NCBI RefSeq assembly: GCF_000217995.1
Contig: NC_015676.1
Location: 784,103 to 848,102 of the forward strand
DNA length: 64,000 bases
Source: Methanosalsum zhilinae DSM 4017
GTDB lineage: Archaea; Halobacteriota; Methanosarcinia; Methanosarcinales; Methanosarcinaceae
Direction: 5' to 3'
The notes under the pieces: model-generated
The model's input: only the letters and a program-made list of their open reading frames with translations
What the model was told of the DNA's origin: nothing
The model's database searches: none
Part shown: piece by piece, positions 10,537-18,030 of the stretch
How positions within the stretch are numbered: the stretch's first letter is position 1
Layout of the letters: each line of letters begins with the position of its first letter
Made by a program: the position numbers and the translations under genes

Positions 10537-11484
10537 TTATTTGGTTATTCTCATTTTTTTGAGAAAATCATCCAGTGGGACTGAATGAGCTTTAAATCCA
10601 CAAACACTATCCGGATCTGCACCAAGCGCAAGTGCTGCAAATTGAGCTATATTCATATGAATAATATCATATTTTGTGTTGAACTCTTTTTCAACGGCTG
10701 GCTGATATCTGTCATACTGTATCTGACAGTTTGGACACATGTGGAGGACCAGTTCCACATCCATTTCCTTAAGACTTTCCAGTTTTGAATGTGTTACTTC
10801 CAGAGATGTCTTTCTGTTAATATATCTTTGTGAGAATCCTGCGCCACAGGTGAGTGTTCTGTTTTCATACCAGTCAATAACATCTCCCCCACAGGCATCT
10901 GCAATTCTATCAATAAGATCTATTTTTTCAGGATTTCCTGTTACATCTTCATACTGAACCTTATAATAATGGCATGCATGATGTGTAGCTATTCTCACTC
11001 CTGAAAACTCAATTTTCCTCATACTCTTTATTTCATCATCTTTACTGGCTATGATCTCAACTACGTGATAGAAGTTGTCCACATCATGGAAGCTTTCAGG
11101 AGTGTATTCAAGATGCTGAAGCTCTTTATCCTTAAATATGCTGTTTATTTTCTCCCTGACGGGTTCATTGCTATTCAATAATTTGCAGGATCTCTTGTTG
11201 ATAGCATAACATGTAGCACAGAGAGTTGCGATGTTTGGATAGCCGGCATTTCTGGCAACTGCAAAATTCCTGGCTGCAATTGCCGTTGTTGGCATCTGGT
11301 CAAATAGATCAAAATAATATCCAAGCCCGGTGCAGCATGACTGCCTGTCACTTATATGGTAATCCACACCAAGCTCATCAAAAAGAAACTTTGTTGAACT
11401 TTCAATACCCGGATATTCGGTACTCACAAGACATGATTTAAAAAGCAGTATTCTTTTATCAGGTATATCTGTAATCTGTTTCAT
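10537..11484 (-). CDS. hdrB: heterodisulfide reductase subunit B (HdrB-like, CCG domains)
   Basis: HdrB holds the two noncubane [4Fe-4S] clusters that reduce the CoM-S-S-CoB heterodisulfide. The 315-residue protein has two CCG domains. The first is complete: Cys18, Cys50-Cys51, Cys89 and Cys92. The second has Cys171, Cys250 and Cys253, but the central pair is Thr212-Cys213 (LTCGAG) where classical HdrB proteins have CCGAG. So one ligand of the second cluster is replaced. It is the last gene of the hdrA-hdrC-hdrB operon, starting 9 nt after hdrC with an AGGAAGTGA ribosome binding site. The operon order matches the HdrA1C1B1 type of Methanosarcina. Confidence 0.92.
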   Translation of the reverse strand: MKQITDIPDKRILLFKSCLVSTEYPGIESSTKFLFDELGVDYHISDRQSCCTGLGYYFDLFDQMPTTAIAARNFAVARNAGYPNIATLCATCYAINKRSCKLLNSNEPVREKINSIFKDKELQHLEYTPESFHDVDNFYHVVEIIASKDDEIKSMRKIEFSGVRIATHHACHYYKVQYEDVTGNPEKIDLIDRIADACGGDVIDWYENRTLTCGAGFSQRYINRKTSLEVTHSKLESLKEMDVELVLHMCPNCQIQYDRYQPAVEKEFNTKYDIIHMNIAQFAALALGADPDSVCGFKAHSVPLDDFLKKMRITK

Positions 11485-11493
11485 TGGTTATGG

Positions 11494-12114
11494 TCACTTC
11501 CTATCTTTTTGAGATGACATTTTATCAGCATCTCTTTTCAGCTTCTCCAGCCTGTCGTAAAATCGCACACCTTCCAGTATCTGGTGTATTTCATTTCTTC
11601 CTCCATCTTTTACTCCTATATCTCCAAGACCCAGATTTCTCCTCATGCTGTCAAGATTGTCCCTAAATTCCAGCCAGAACTTGCCAAAGTCTTCTTCCAT
11701 TTGATCTACATAGGGATCCGGAATCTTGCTTATACCCTGTTCTGCAAAAGTATCTGCATACTCAAAAAGCACCTCTATCTTATCAAGACCAATCGAGTCT
11801 TTGATGGCAAGTTGTTTGAGCACCTGTACCACCTGTGACGGACTGTTGTTTCTTGGACATCTCATATTACAGCTATAACAGTAGAAACAACTCCAGATAA
11901 TGTCGTCTTTAATGATAGAATGGTCATTCTCAATTACTCTTTTTACAACTTCTCTTGGATTGTAGTCTGTAAATCTGGTTGCAGGACACGAAGAGGTGCA
12001 TACTCCGCATTGTATACATCGGTCAATTCCTATATTGTCTGAAGTCCGTATGCTTCTTTTAATGGTATCTACAAGTGATTTTGCCTCAGGTATGTCTGTA
12101 AGATCCTCAGTCAT
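11494..12114 (-). CDS. hdrC: heterodisulfide reductase subunit C (HdrC)
   Basis: HdrC is the electron-transfer subunit that passes electrons from HdrA to the HdrB active site. The 206-residue protein has two [4Fe-4S] motifs, CIQCGVCTSSCP and CFYCYSCNMRCP, as expected, then a helical C-terminal extension of about 100 residues ending in a charged tail. It starts at ATG 12114, with AGGAGAG upstream, and overlaps the end of hdrA by 8 nt, which implies translational coupling. hdrB follows 9 nt later. Confidence 0.94.
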   Translation of the reverse strand: MTEDLTDIPEAKSLVDTIKRSIRTSDNIGIDRCIQCGVCTSSCPATRFTDYNPREVVKRVIENDHSIIKDDIIWSCFYCYSCNMRCPRNNSPSQVVQVLKQLAIKDSIGLDKIEVLFEYADTFAEQGISKIPDPYVDQMEEDFGKFWLEFRDNLDSMRRNLGLGDIGVKDGGRNEIHQILEGVRFYDRLEKLKRDADKMSSQKDRK

Positions 12115-14437
12115 TATGTTCTCTCCTTTTTTCTACAAGGGAATTGAAAACATCACATATTCCTGAATAATAGGGTATGTATGCCTTTTTAAAGTAAAAA
12201 TTATCCGGATAATCCAGATCCTGTTTCAATTTTTCAAAATTGGATTCAGCAAGGGGAAAAATATGCGCTCCCAGAGAGCTGTCCGGAGGATCTTCTAACA
12301 GAAGAACTTCTGAGGCACCTTGCCTGAAAGCATGTGAAATGAGCAGTTGATTGACAATGGTTGTTGTCGGGACCCGGATAACTTTGATCTCAGATGGGTA
12401 TTTGAGTGCACTGTTTCCTATGCTATCAATCGTTGTGTAGGCTATATTGGAACTTGCAAAGACCAGGATGTCATTCTTTTCCAAGAGACCTTCAACTTCT
12501 GCCATGATCTGCCTGTTCGTATAGCCCTCTATATGAATTGCATCTGAAGGGCACTGACCGGTACAATATCCGCATCCTTTGCATGCTACTTGATCAATTT
12601 CAATTTTACCTGAGTCGTTAATCCATATTGCGTCAAAAGGGCATTTCAGACATTGTCCGCAATGGTCACATATTGAATAATTTATCGTGGCTGTTTCAGG
12701 ACTTAGGCTGATCACACCGGCTGATATAAATTCACGTGCGCGTGCTGCAGCAAGTCCTGCCTGTGCTATTGTATCGGTAATATCCTTTGGAGCCTGGGCA
12801 GTGCCACATACAAAAATCCCATCTTTTGAAGTGTCAACAGGCTTGAGTTTGGAATGCCTTTCGCGAATAAATCCATCTTCTCCTGTTGCAGTACCCAGTT
12901 TGCTGGCTATGCTCTTTGTCCCCTGGGATGGTTCCATAGCTGCGGAAAGCACAACAAGGTCAGCTTTAATATCCTTTAATCTTTGAGTCAGGGTATCTTC
13001 GACCTTTACGACCAGGCTCTTATCCGGCTTTTGCACAATTTCTGCAGGTCTTCCCCTTATGAAGGATATTCCAATGTTCTGTACTTCTCTATAATAGTTT
13101 TCATACATCCCAAATGCCCGGATATCTATGTAGCAGATAGTTATTTTCGAGTCCGGGTATTTTTTCTTTATGAGGGAAGCATGTTTTAGTGCAGCCATAC
13201 AGCAGTAACGTGAGCAATATTTGTTAGCAGAAGGTTTTTCATCCCGGGAGCCAACACACTGAATCATAACAATATTCTCGGGAATCTTTTCATCAGAAGG
13301 CTTTAGCAGTTTTCCTCCGGTAGGACCGTTGATTCCAAGTATTCTTGCCAGTTCCATCTGAGTTACAACGTTGTCGTACCTTCCATATCCGTACTGTGCC
13401 TTTTTTGATGCATCATATTCTTCAAAGCCGGTTGATGTGATTATTGTGCCTGTCTCAATTTCGATAGTTTCATCTTTTTGATCAAAGTCAATGGCTTTGA
13501 TCCTGCATGCATTGAAGCATCGTCTGCATTTGATTCCATTGAGTTCTCTGCAATGGTCTCTGGATATATTATATGTCTGAGGTACTGCCTGTGCAAATTT
13601 TAAAGATATTGCTTTTTTGTCCCTTGCTCCGCAGTTAAATTGATTTTCAACAATAACGGGACACACTTCACTGCATTTTCCACAAGCCATACAGCTATCG
13701 TTTACGTATCTGGCCTTTTTCCTGATGGTGGCTACAAAATTGCCGGCATTCCCGCTTATTTTTTCAATTTCTGAATGAGAATAGAGAGTAATATTGTCAT
13801 GGAATTCAATCTCGTTCATAAGGGGGCTGAGAGAGCACATTGCACATTCTTCTGCAAGTTTCTCAGGTGAGAAGATTTTTCCGATTCTGGCAACGTTTCC
13901 TCCAATGGATGTTTCCTTTTCGACGATATATGTGCGTATTCCGTTATTTGCAAGGTTTATTGCAGCAGTTATTCCTGCGATGCCTCCACCTATAACCATG
14001 GCATTTGCGTTGATTGGAATCTGGGCTCCTGACAGGGGCTGAGAATACTTTAATCTCTCTATCTTACTTTGAATAAGATTTATGGCCTTTTCTGTTGCAT
14101 TTTTTTCTTCTGTATGTACCCAGGAACATTGTTCACGCAGATTGGCTATTTCAACAAATGATTGATTGATATTGCATTCCCTGGCACATTTTTTGAATAA
14201 TTTATCATGTTTTGAGGGAGTACAGGCACCGATGACTATTTTATTAAGTGAATGTTCATAAGCGCTTTTTTTAATCAGATTCTGGCCGATATTTGAACAA
14301 AGATAATCATAATTAAAAAATTTGATATTATCAGATTTATGTATCTCTTTTTTTACAGTTTCAATGTTAATTATATCTGAAATATTTCCTCCGCAATGGC
14401 AGATAAACACGCCTGTTTTTTCAGTTGCGCTATTCAT
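12107..14437 (-). CDS. hdrA: heterodisulfide reductase subunit A with fused C-terminal MvhD-like domain lacking cysteines
   Basis: HdrA is the FAD and iron-sulfur subunit that takes electrons from a donor such as ferredoxin and hands them to HdrC-HdrB. The 776-residue protein has the N-terminal Cys motif (ICHCGGNIS), the FAD-binding glycine loop VIGGGIAGITAA, the ECAMCSLSPLMNE motif, one internal ferredoxin motif (CMACGKCSEVCP) and two near residues 590-635 (CDHCGQCLKCP and CKGCGYCTGQCP; the first has one residue fewer than usual before the last Cys). From about residue 655 a domain aligns by pattern to MvhD, the hydrogenase-associated [2Fe-2S] subunit, but every cluster cysteine is replaced (FASSN, PTTTIV, EDPPDSSLG). 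It is first in an hdrA-hdrC-hdrB operon, like the HdrA1C1B1 set of Methanosarcina. Confidence 0.93.
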   Translation of the reverse strand: MNSATEKTGVFICHCGGNISDIINIETVKKEIHKSDNIKFFNYDYLCSNIGQNLIKKSAYEHSLNKIVIGACTPSKHDKLFKKCARECNINQSFVEIANLREQCSWVHTEEKNATEKAINLIQSKIERLKYSQPLSGAQIPINANAMVIGGGIAGITAAINLANNGIRTYIVEKETSIGGNVARIGKIFSPEKLAEECAMCSLSPLMNEIEFHDNITLYSHSEIEKISGNAGNFVATIRKKARYVNDSCMACGKCSEVCPVIVENQFNCGARDKKAISLKFAQAVPQTYNISRDHCRELNGIKCRRCFNACRIKAIDFDQKDETIEIETGTIITSTGFEEYDASKKAQYGYGRYDNVVTQMELARILGINGPTGGKLLKPSDEKIPENIVMIQCVGSRDEKPSANKYCSRYCCMAALKHASLIKKKYPDSKITICYIDIRAFGMYENYYREVQNIGISFIRGRPAEIVQKPDKSLVVKVEDTLTQRLKDIKADLVVLSAAMEPSQGTKSIASKLGTATGEDGFIRERHSKLKPVDTSKDGIFVCGTAQAPKDITDTIAQAGLAAARAREFISAGVISLSPETATINYSICDHCGQCLKCPFDAIWINDSGKIEIDQVACKGCGYCTGQCPSDAIHIEGYTNRQIMAEVEGLLEKNDILVFASSNIAYTTIDSIGNSALKYPSEIKVIRVPTTTIVNQLLISHAFRQGASEVLLLEDPPDSSLGAHIFPLAESNFEKLKQDLDYPDNFYFKKAYIPYYSGICDVFNSLVEKRREHND

Positions 14438-14467
14438 TAAATAATATCAGAAATTATTTGCTATAAA

Positions 14468-14498
14468 TAATTAGCCTAACAGGCAAATTAATTAGCCT
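14468..14498. promoter_or_regulatory. tandem operator-like repeats in the hdrA promoter
   Basis: The 10-mer TAATTAGCCT occurs twice, at 14468-14477 and 14489-14498, exactly 21 bp apart, which is two helical turns. Each is followed by a partial inverted copy (AGGC and AGG). On the hdrA strand a TATA-like element (GAATATAAAAG) lies just upstream near 14510-14520, so the repeats would cover or flank the transcription start. This arrangement suggests a repressor or redox regulator binding as two stacked dimers. The adjacent winged-helix gene at 14715 is an obvious but untested candidate. Confidence 0.4.
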
Positions 14499-14714
14499 TA
14501 TTAGGAAACTTTTATATTCATCTTGATCTGTAAAGGGAATTTGTAATAAAATGTGTATATATTGAATTTATTTCTGAAAATAAAGCTACAGATAAAATTA
14601 TTTATTGGATCGAATCAATAAATTGAAAAGAAAGTTTATGTAAGGAAAATTGGCCGATAAATAGATCGTTGGTAATAGCCTTGAAAGTCAAATGTATTAA
14701 ACAGTATGATAGAT

Positions 14715-15113
14715 TCAGGAAAGGTCTTTTAGTCTCTGTATGTTCTCAAGAACTGATTTTTTTTCAGACATTATCTCATTTTCAATTGATTCAATGATGT
14801 TGTCAAGGGGTACTACAAGCCGGTATAATTTAATTGGCCGACCTTTACCTTCTGTTTTTTTCTCTTCCCTGATATCCACCCAGTTGTTATCCCGCAGATA
14901 TCTCATGGCAATGCTTACTTCAGGCTGTCTTAGATTGGACACCATCTCAATTTCCCGGGATGTGATCTCTTCTCTGGTAGATAAACAAACCAGGCTTAAG
15001 GCAATAGGTCTTGTCATGTTCAGCTTTCTTAAAAGTTCAACCATTTCATACTCTGTTTCACCCAAGTTCGGCACTTGCTTGTCTGTCACGTGATCACCAA
15101 TATGCACCATCAT
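14715..15113 (-). CDS. winged-helix transcriptional regulator
   Basis: A 132-residue protein with a helix-turn-helix at about residues 50-80 (ITSREIEMVSNLRQPEVSIAMRYLRDNNWV) and a wing rich in charged residues (REEKKTEGKGRPIKLYRL), followed by a C-terminal helix that probably dimerises. The fold is MarR/TrmB-like; no ligand-binding domain is present. Two ATGs are in tandem at 15113 and 15110. No ribosome binding site is seen and a TATA-like element (CTTATAAATAAAAAA) ends about 30 nt upstream, so the mRNA may be leaderless. It lies beside the hdrA operon on the same strand; a regulatory link is inference. Confidence 0.8.
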   Translation of the reverse strand: MMVHIGDHVTDKQVPNLGETEYEMVELLRKLNMTRPIALSLVCLSTREEITSREIEMVSNLRQPEVSIAMRYLRDNNWVDIREEKKTEGKGRPIKLYRLVVPLDNIIESIENEIMSEKKSVLENIQRLKDLS

Positions 15114-15310
15114 TTATAAAATATAATAGAACTAATACTTTTTTTATTTATAAGTTTTATGGATTTGTTTATATAAATAAAGTGTTTATTTATTTCAGCT
15201 GCAGCTACATAATCAAAAATATTAATATGTAAATAGAATAAATCCAAATAACCATGATTTTTTCAATTAAGATTTTTCGATATGATGAAAATAAAACCTA
15301 TTGTTAAATA

Positions 15311-15387
15311 TGGTGGGCCCGCTGCGATTCGAACGCAGGACCTCACGGTTATCAGCCGTGCGCTCCACCAGGCTAAGCTACGGGCCC
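15311..15387 (-). tRNA. tRNA-Ile (anticodon GAT), CCA encoded
   Basis: On the minus strand the acceptor GGGCCCG pairs with CGGGCCC, the anticodon loop reads CTGATAA, and the T arm carries GTTCGAATC. The discriminator A is followed by a genome-encoded CCA (15311-15313). The gene sits 74 nt upstream of nothing coding; the next feature is the divergent tRNA-Ala. Confidence 0.95.
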
Positions 15388-15565
15388 ATATAGTTTATGG
15401 GTCATGATGCAATGCATCAAGCGACACTTCTCATAAGTCTACTTCTACTTTAACATTTCGATTTTAATCGTGGACATGATAAAATATTCCATAATTTATC
15501 CATATCAGGTCCGAAACATATCGATAACTTTATCAGATATAATGACTAGTACAAAGCTAGCACAT

Positions 15566-15670
15566 GGGCCGGTAGATCAGGGGAAGATCGCTACCTTGGC
15601 AACTGTTTCGAGGTAAAATGCGAAACAACCAGAATGGTAGAGGCCTCGGGTTCAAATCCCGACCGGTCCA
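15566..15670 (+). tRNA. tRNA-Ala (anticodon GGC) with a 33-nt intron; integration target
   Basis: The acceptor GGGCCGG pairs with CCGGTCC and contains the G3-U70 pair that identifies tRNA-Ala. The anticodon stem CTACC/GGTAG encloses a loop with GGC at 15598-15600. An intron follows position 37 (15602-15634): TTGG pairs with CCAG to form the 4-bp central helix, with 3-nt bulges CAA and AAT, the bulge-helix-bulge form cut by the archaeal splicing endonuclease. The intron also has a GTTTCG/CGAAAC hairpin. No CCA is encoded. The last 21 nt plus the following T are repeated at 31185-31206, so this gene is the attachment site of the element to its right. Confidence 0.95.
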
Positions 15671-15671
15671 T
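15650..15671 (+). other. attL: tRNA-Ala 3' end
   Basis: These 22 bp, from GTTCAAATCCC to GGTCCAT, are the 3' end of the tRNA-Ala gene and are repeated perfectly at 31185-31206. Flanking bases differ on both sides, so the repeat is exactly the core expected from site-specific recombination into a tRNA gene. Confidence 0.92.
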
Positions 15672-15970
15672 TAAAAATTTTTTGAAAGTCCTATTAAATA
15701 CATATTAATCCAATTTTTTTTGTTTATGAATAATTTTGATTGGTAGAACATTGACTGATGTGGTGCGCATCTAAATCTTTCTTTCTGGAGTATATATTTT
15801 TTAAGAGAGCACCAGATTATGACCCTAATGGCCTAAACCTTTACACCTTTGAAAACAAGGTAAAACTTTGTGCTTAGGCCATTAAATGAAGTTGTATTGT
15901 CTTTCACAAGATCATTACTTCTCGTCTTTCTTTGCCTCTCCAGCAAAAATATCCATGACTGCATCCATAT
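15672..15970. other. left end of the element, no gene
   Basis: About 300 nt next to attL hold no convincing gene. They contain the inverted repeat listed at 15828-15886. On the minus strand a possible 17-codon peptide (MDAVMDIFAGEAKKDEK, about 15915-15968) follows the 43-residue gene with a weak ribosome binding site; it is too short to call. Confidence 0.45.
15828..15886. repeat. long imperfect stem-loop
   Basis: A perfect 11-bp inverted repeat, TAATGGCCTAA at 15828-15838 and TTAGGCCATTA at 15876-15886, encloses a second, bulged stem (TTTAC...CCTTTG against CAAGGTAAA). Together they would form one extended hairpin of about 59 nt. It follows the small genes transcribed leftward, so it may end their transcript. 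It could also be an integrase arm-type or excisionase site near attL. Confidence 0.5.
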
Positions 15971-16102
15971 TTACTCATCTCCAAGAATCTCAGCAGCCCT
16001 CTTGTCAGCCTTCTTAAACTGCTCAAACATCTCTTCATCTGACATTTTAGCCCACTCTTCCTCATGCTCTTTAATTATCTCTTCTATTGATTTTTTGCTC
16101 AT
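15971..16102 (-). CDS. small acidic helical protein, 43 residues
   Basis: The product (MSKKSIEEIIKEHEEEW to the C-terminal AAEILGDE) is highly charged and helical. An excellent ribosome binding site, GGAGGTGA, lies eight nt before ATG 16102, and its start overlaps the stop of the 47-residue gene upstream by four nt (ATGA), which implies coupled translation. I recognise no family. Pairs of small overlapping genes of this kind in mobile elements are often toxin-antitoxin or regulatory genes, but nothing in the sequence proves that. Confidence 0.6.
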   Translation of the reverse strand: MSKKSIEEIIKEHEEEWAKMSDEEMFEQFKKADKRAAEILGDE

Positions 16103-16242
16103 TCCTTGTCACCTCCCTTCTCCTTAATGAGTTTAAAGCTCTCTCCTTTACTAACATGTGTATCATAGATAGCACCCCTATCAACATGCTCCAGTACTTC
16201 AAACTGGTTAACGTTTGCCTCTTCTGCTGTATCAAATTTCAT
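16099..16242 (-). CDS. small protein, 47 residues, coupled to the next gene
   Basis: The product reads MKFDTAEEANVNQFEVLEH at its start and KLIKEKGGDKE at its end. It overlaps the following 43-residue gene by four nt. There is no strong ribosome binding site before ATG 16242, and an in-frame stop lies a few codons upstream, so this may be the surviving 3' part of a longer decayed gene. The family is not recognised. Confidence 0.45.
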   Translation of the reverse strand: MKFDTAEEANVNQFEVLEHVDRGAIYDTHVSKGESFKLIKEKGGDKE

Positions 16243-16407
16243 CAAATTTGTTGGTTAGTTTCTCATTCTATCATAGGCTATGCTTATCTCCAAAACACTG
16301 TTGACCTTCCCTAGCCCCTTCCTCAACTATCTATGGAAGTCAGAAACTCCTCCCTCTCCATAAACTGAGATAACTCTAATTTATGTATACATTCTTTGAG
16401 AAAGGTA

Positions 16408-16527
16408 TCATATTACCCCTTTGCCAACATGCCAACCTCTCAGACTATCCTGAAGCCTGCCCGACCCTCCCAATAGCTCCAATTGGTTTATGTCCTTTTT
16501 AATAACTGTATAATATTCAGCTGTCAT
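16408..16527 (-). CDS. possible small protein, 39 residues
   Basis: This short frame (MTAEYYTVIKKDINQLELLG at its start, then a Gly-rich end) has a GGGGTG ribosome binding site five nt before ATG 16527. Frames downstream continue with coding-like stretches broken by stops (for instance YLSQRMYT), so it may be the start of a gene that has decayed, ending near the 47-residue gene. No family is recognised. Confidence 0.35.
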   Translation of the reverse strand: MTAEYYTVIKKDINQLELLGGSGRLQDSLRGWHVGKGVI

Positions 16528-16944
16528 TATGCACCCCAATAAAGTTTAAACATGTGATGGATTAAAATCTTTGCTACATTTCCATGTAGAATTGATTTTG
16601 TTGCAATTTTCTATACTCTAGAGCACTGCTTTTTGAGATAAAATAAGAAAGAGGATGTATACCCTTAGGCAACTGAAGAAATAACAAATTTGACGCTCTA
16701 ACTAATGCTTAAGATAAATTATTTAAAGGTGTGTAAATATAATCTTTTTTGCATTAGCTATCTTGGTAAAAATATTCAATTAAAAATACTAAATAATTAT
16801 GATCCAGAAAAAAGTGTTCATGCCACATGTTCAAATAGCTACAGTCATAAAATATTAGTACATTATAATGAATCATTCTAGCACATCGGCAGAGTACCTG
16901 CGGATAGATTATATTGACGTATATTTATATCACTGTCATAATTA
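16528..16944. other. gene-free stretch in the element
   Basis: About 420 nt of AT-rich sequence (runs such as AAATATAATC and AAATTATTTAAAG) lie between the small-gene cluster and the 138-residue gene. I see no open frame with a ribosome binding site, and no repeat longer than chance. Confidence 0.45.
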
Positions 16945-17361
16945 TCAGAAGTGGCATGTAAAGTCGCAAAGAACTTCTCCATGTTTGCGAATCAAATTAC
17001 ATCTGACCATTCTTGTATTTCTTGTTGCACTTGGACTACTTCTGGATGGTTTCATGTTAGCTTTATACCATTCCTTTGATACTTTATAGACTTTGTACTT
17101 ATGAGTACCTTCTGCTTGGCTATCTTTAGTCTCAAGAATTGCAACAACACTTTCAATATTTGTAAGTACATTCAGTGTGACACCAATGGATGGCGTATTC
17201 TTATGTGCCGATTTTATTACAACTCTTTGACCATTTAATAGAGCTTCATTGCTCTGTGTCTCAGTTTCAAGTAATTTAGCACCAAGATTCTTTGCAGCAT
17301 ATGAACTCATAAGATGCCCAAAACGGGCTCCTGCTATACCACTTTCATACGTTTGCCCCAT
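16945..17361 (-). CDS. hypothetical protein, 138 residues
   Basis: The product begins MGQTYESGIAGARFGHLMSS and continues with a pattern of strands (QRVVIKSAHKN, SIGVTLNVLTNIESVVAILE) and a C-terminal basic segment (RNTRMVRCNLIRKHGEVLC). A GGAGAG ribosome binding site precedes ATG 17361. I do not recognise the family. The mix of beta strands with a basic tail and its location beside restriction genes suggest a nucleic-acid-related role, but no catalytic motif is evident. It lies 216 nt beyond the RNase III-like gene on the same strand. Confidence 0.6.
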   Translation of the reverse strand: MGQTYESGIAGARFGHLMSSYAAKNLGAKLLETETQSNEALLNGQRVVIKSAHKNTPSIGVTLNVLTNIESVVAILETKDSQAEGTHKYKVYKVSKEWYKANMKPSRSSPSATRNTRMVRCNLIRKHGEVLCDFTCHF

Positions 17362-17577
17362 TCAAATTACTCTCCTATTTTACCATTGTACTTATTTTTG
17401 CATTTATAACCACTTAAGACTCTCTCTGATGAGAGATATTACTTGTTGCATACAATTATATATTATAATTGAGAAAACCCAGGTAGAATCGATTGGTTTT
17501 AGTATTAGACAGACAGCGGGCGCTTAAAAATAACATAAGCTGTTAGGCAAATATGGATATTTGTCTGTAAAATACCA

Positions 17578-18030
17578 CTAGTCTTCAAACCACTTTTTCA
17601 TGATATCCTTAGTTTTGTCAAATCCTCCATCAATATATATAGCACCAGCAACTGCTTCCAAAGTTTCAGCGAGCACGTGGTCACTATTTCCATGGTTTTG
17701 TTTTTTTTGCCCTATTCCAAGTTTTATAAAAGGTTCAATTTTAAGATCTCGGGCAACTTTAGCCAGACCTGTCTTATCTTCTTGATTTATCCTACAAACC
17801 GTGATCAAATGTCGTGTTGTATTTCCTTTTTCTATCATCGCCAGTTCAGTTAAAACAAGTTTTATTACTGCATCCCCTATTGTCTGGAGTTCGCTTTGAT
17901 CATTGCAACAATTCTCATTAGAATAGGCTGTTGTAGTAAGTGCTTGCTCTAAAAGTCTTTTATTTTTGAAAGGGTACCCTATAATATCTTCAATATTATC
18001 TTTTACCATTATTTCATTGTCTATTCCCAT
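17578..18030 (-). CDS. RNase III-like protein, catalytic domain only, altered acidic residues
   Basis: The 150-residue protein matches the RNase III endonuclease domain: an N-terminal helix (IEDIIGYPFKNKRLLEQALTTTAYS), the signature region LQTIGDAVIKLVL, and the second signature VLAETLEAVAGAIYIDGG. There is no dsRNA-binding domain. In the first signature Asp53 is kept, but the position matching E. coli Glu41 is Gln49 and that matching Glu38 is Ser46; in the second, Asp114 is Glu122 while Glu125 matches Glu117. Activity is therefore doubtful or altered. It starts within the end of hsdM (17-nt overlap) with GGAAGAG upstream, so the two are probably made together. Confidence 0.82.
   Translation of the reverse strand: MGIDNEIMVKDNIEDIIGYPFKNKRLLEQALTTTAYSNENCCNDQSELQTIGDAVIKLVLTELAMIEKGNTTRHLITVCRINQEDKTGLAKVARDLKIEPFIKLGIGQKKQNHGNSDHVLAETLEAVAGAIYIDGGFDKTKDIMKKWFED

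Noticed and set aside
15566-15670. Reading the tRNA as tRNA-Pro with TGG anticodon
   Set aside because: The G3-U70 pair and placement of the U33 and loop give GGC; the bulge-helix-bulge fits only this reading.
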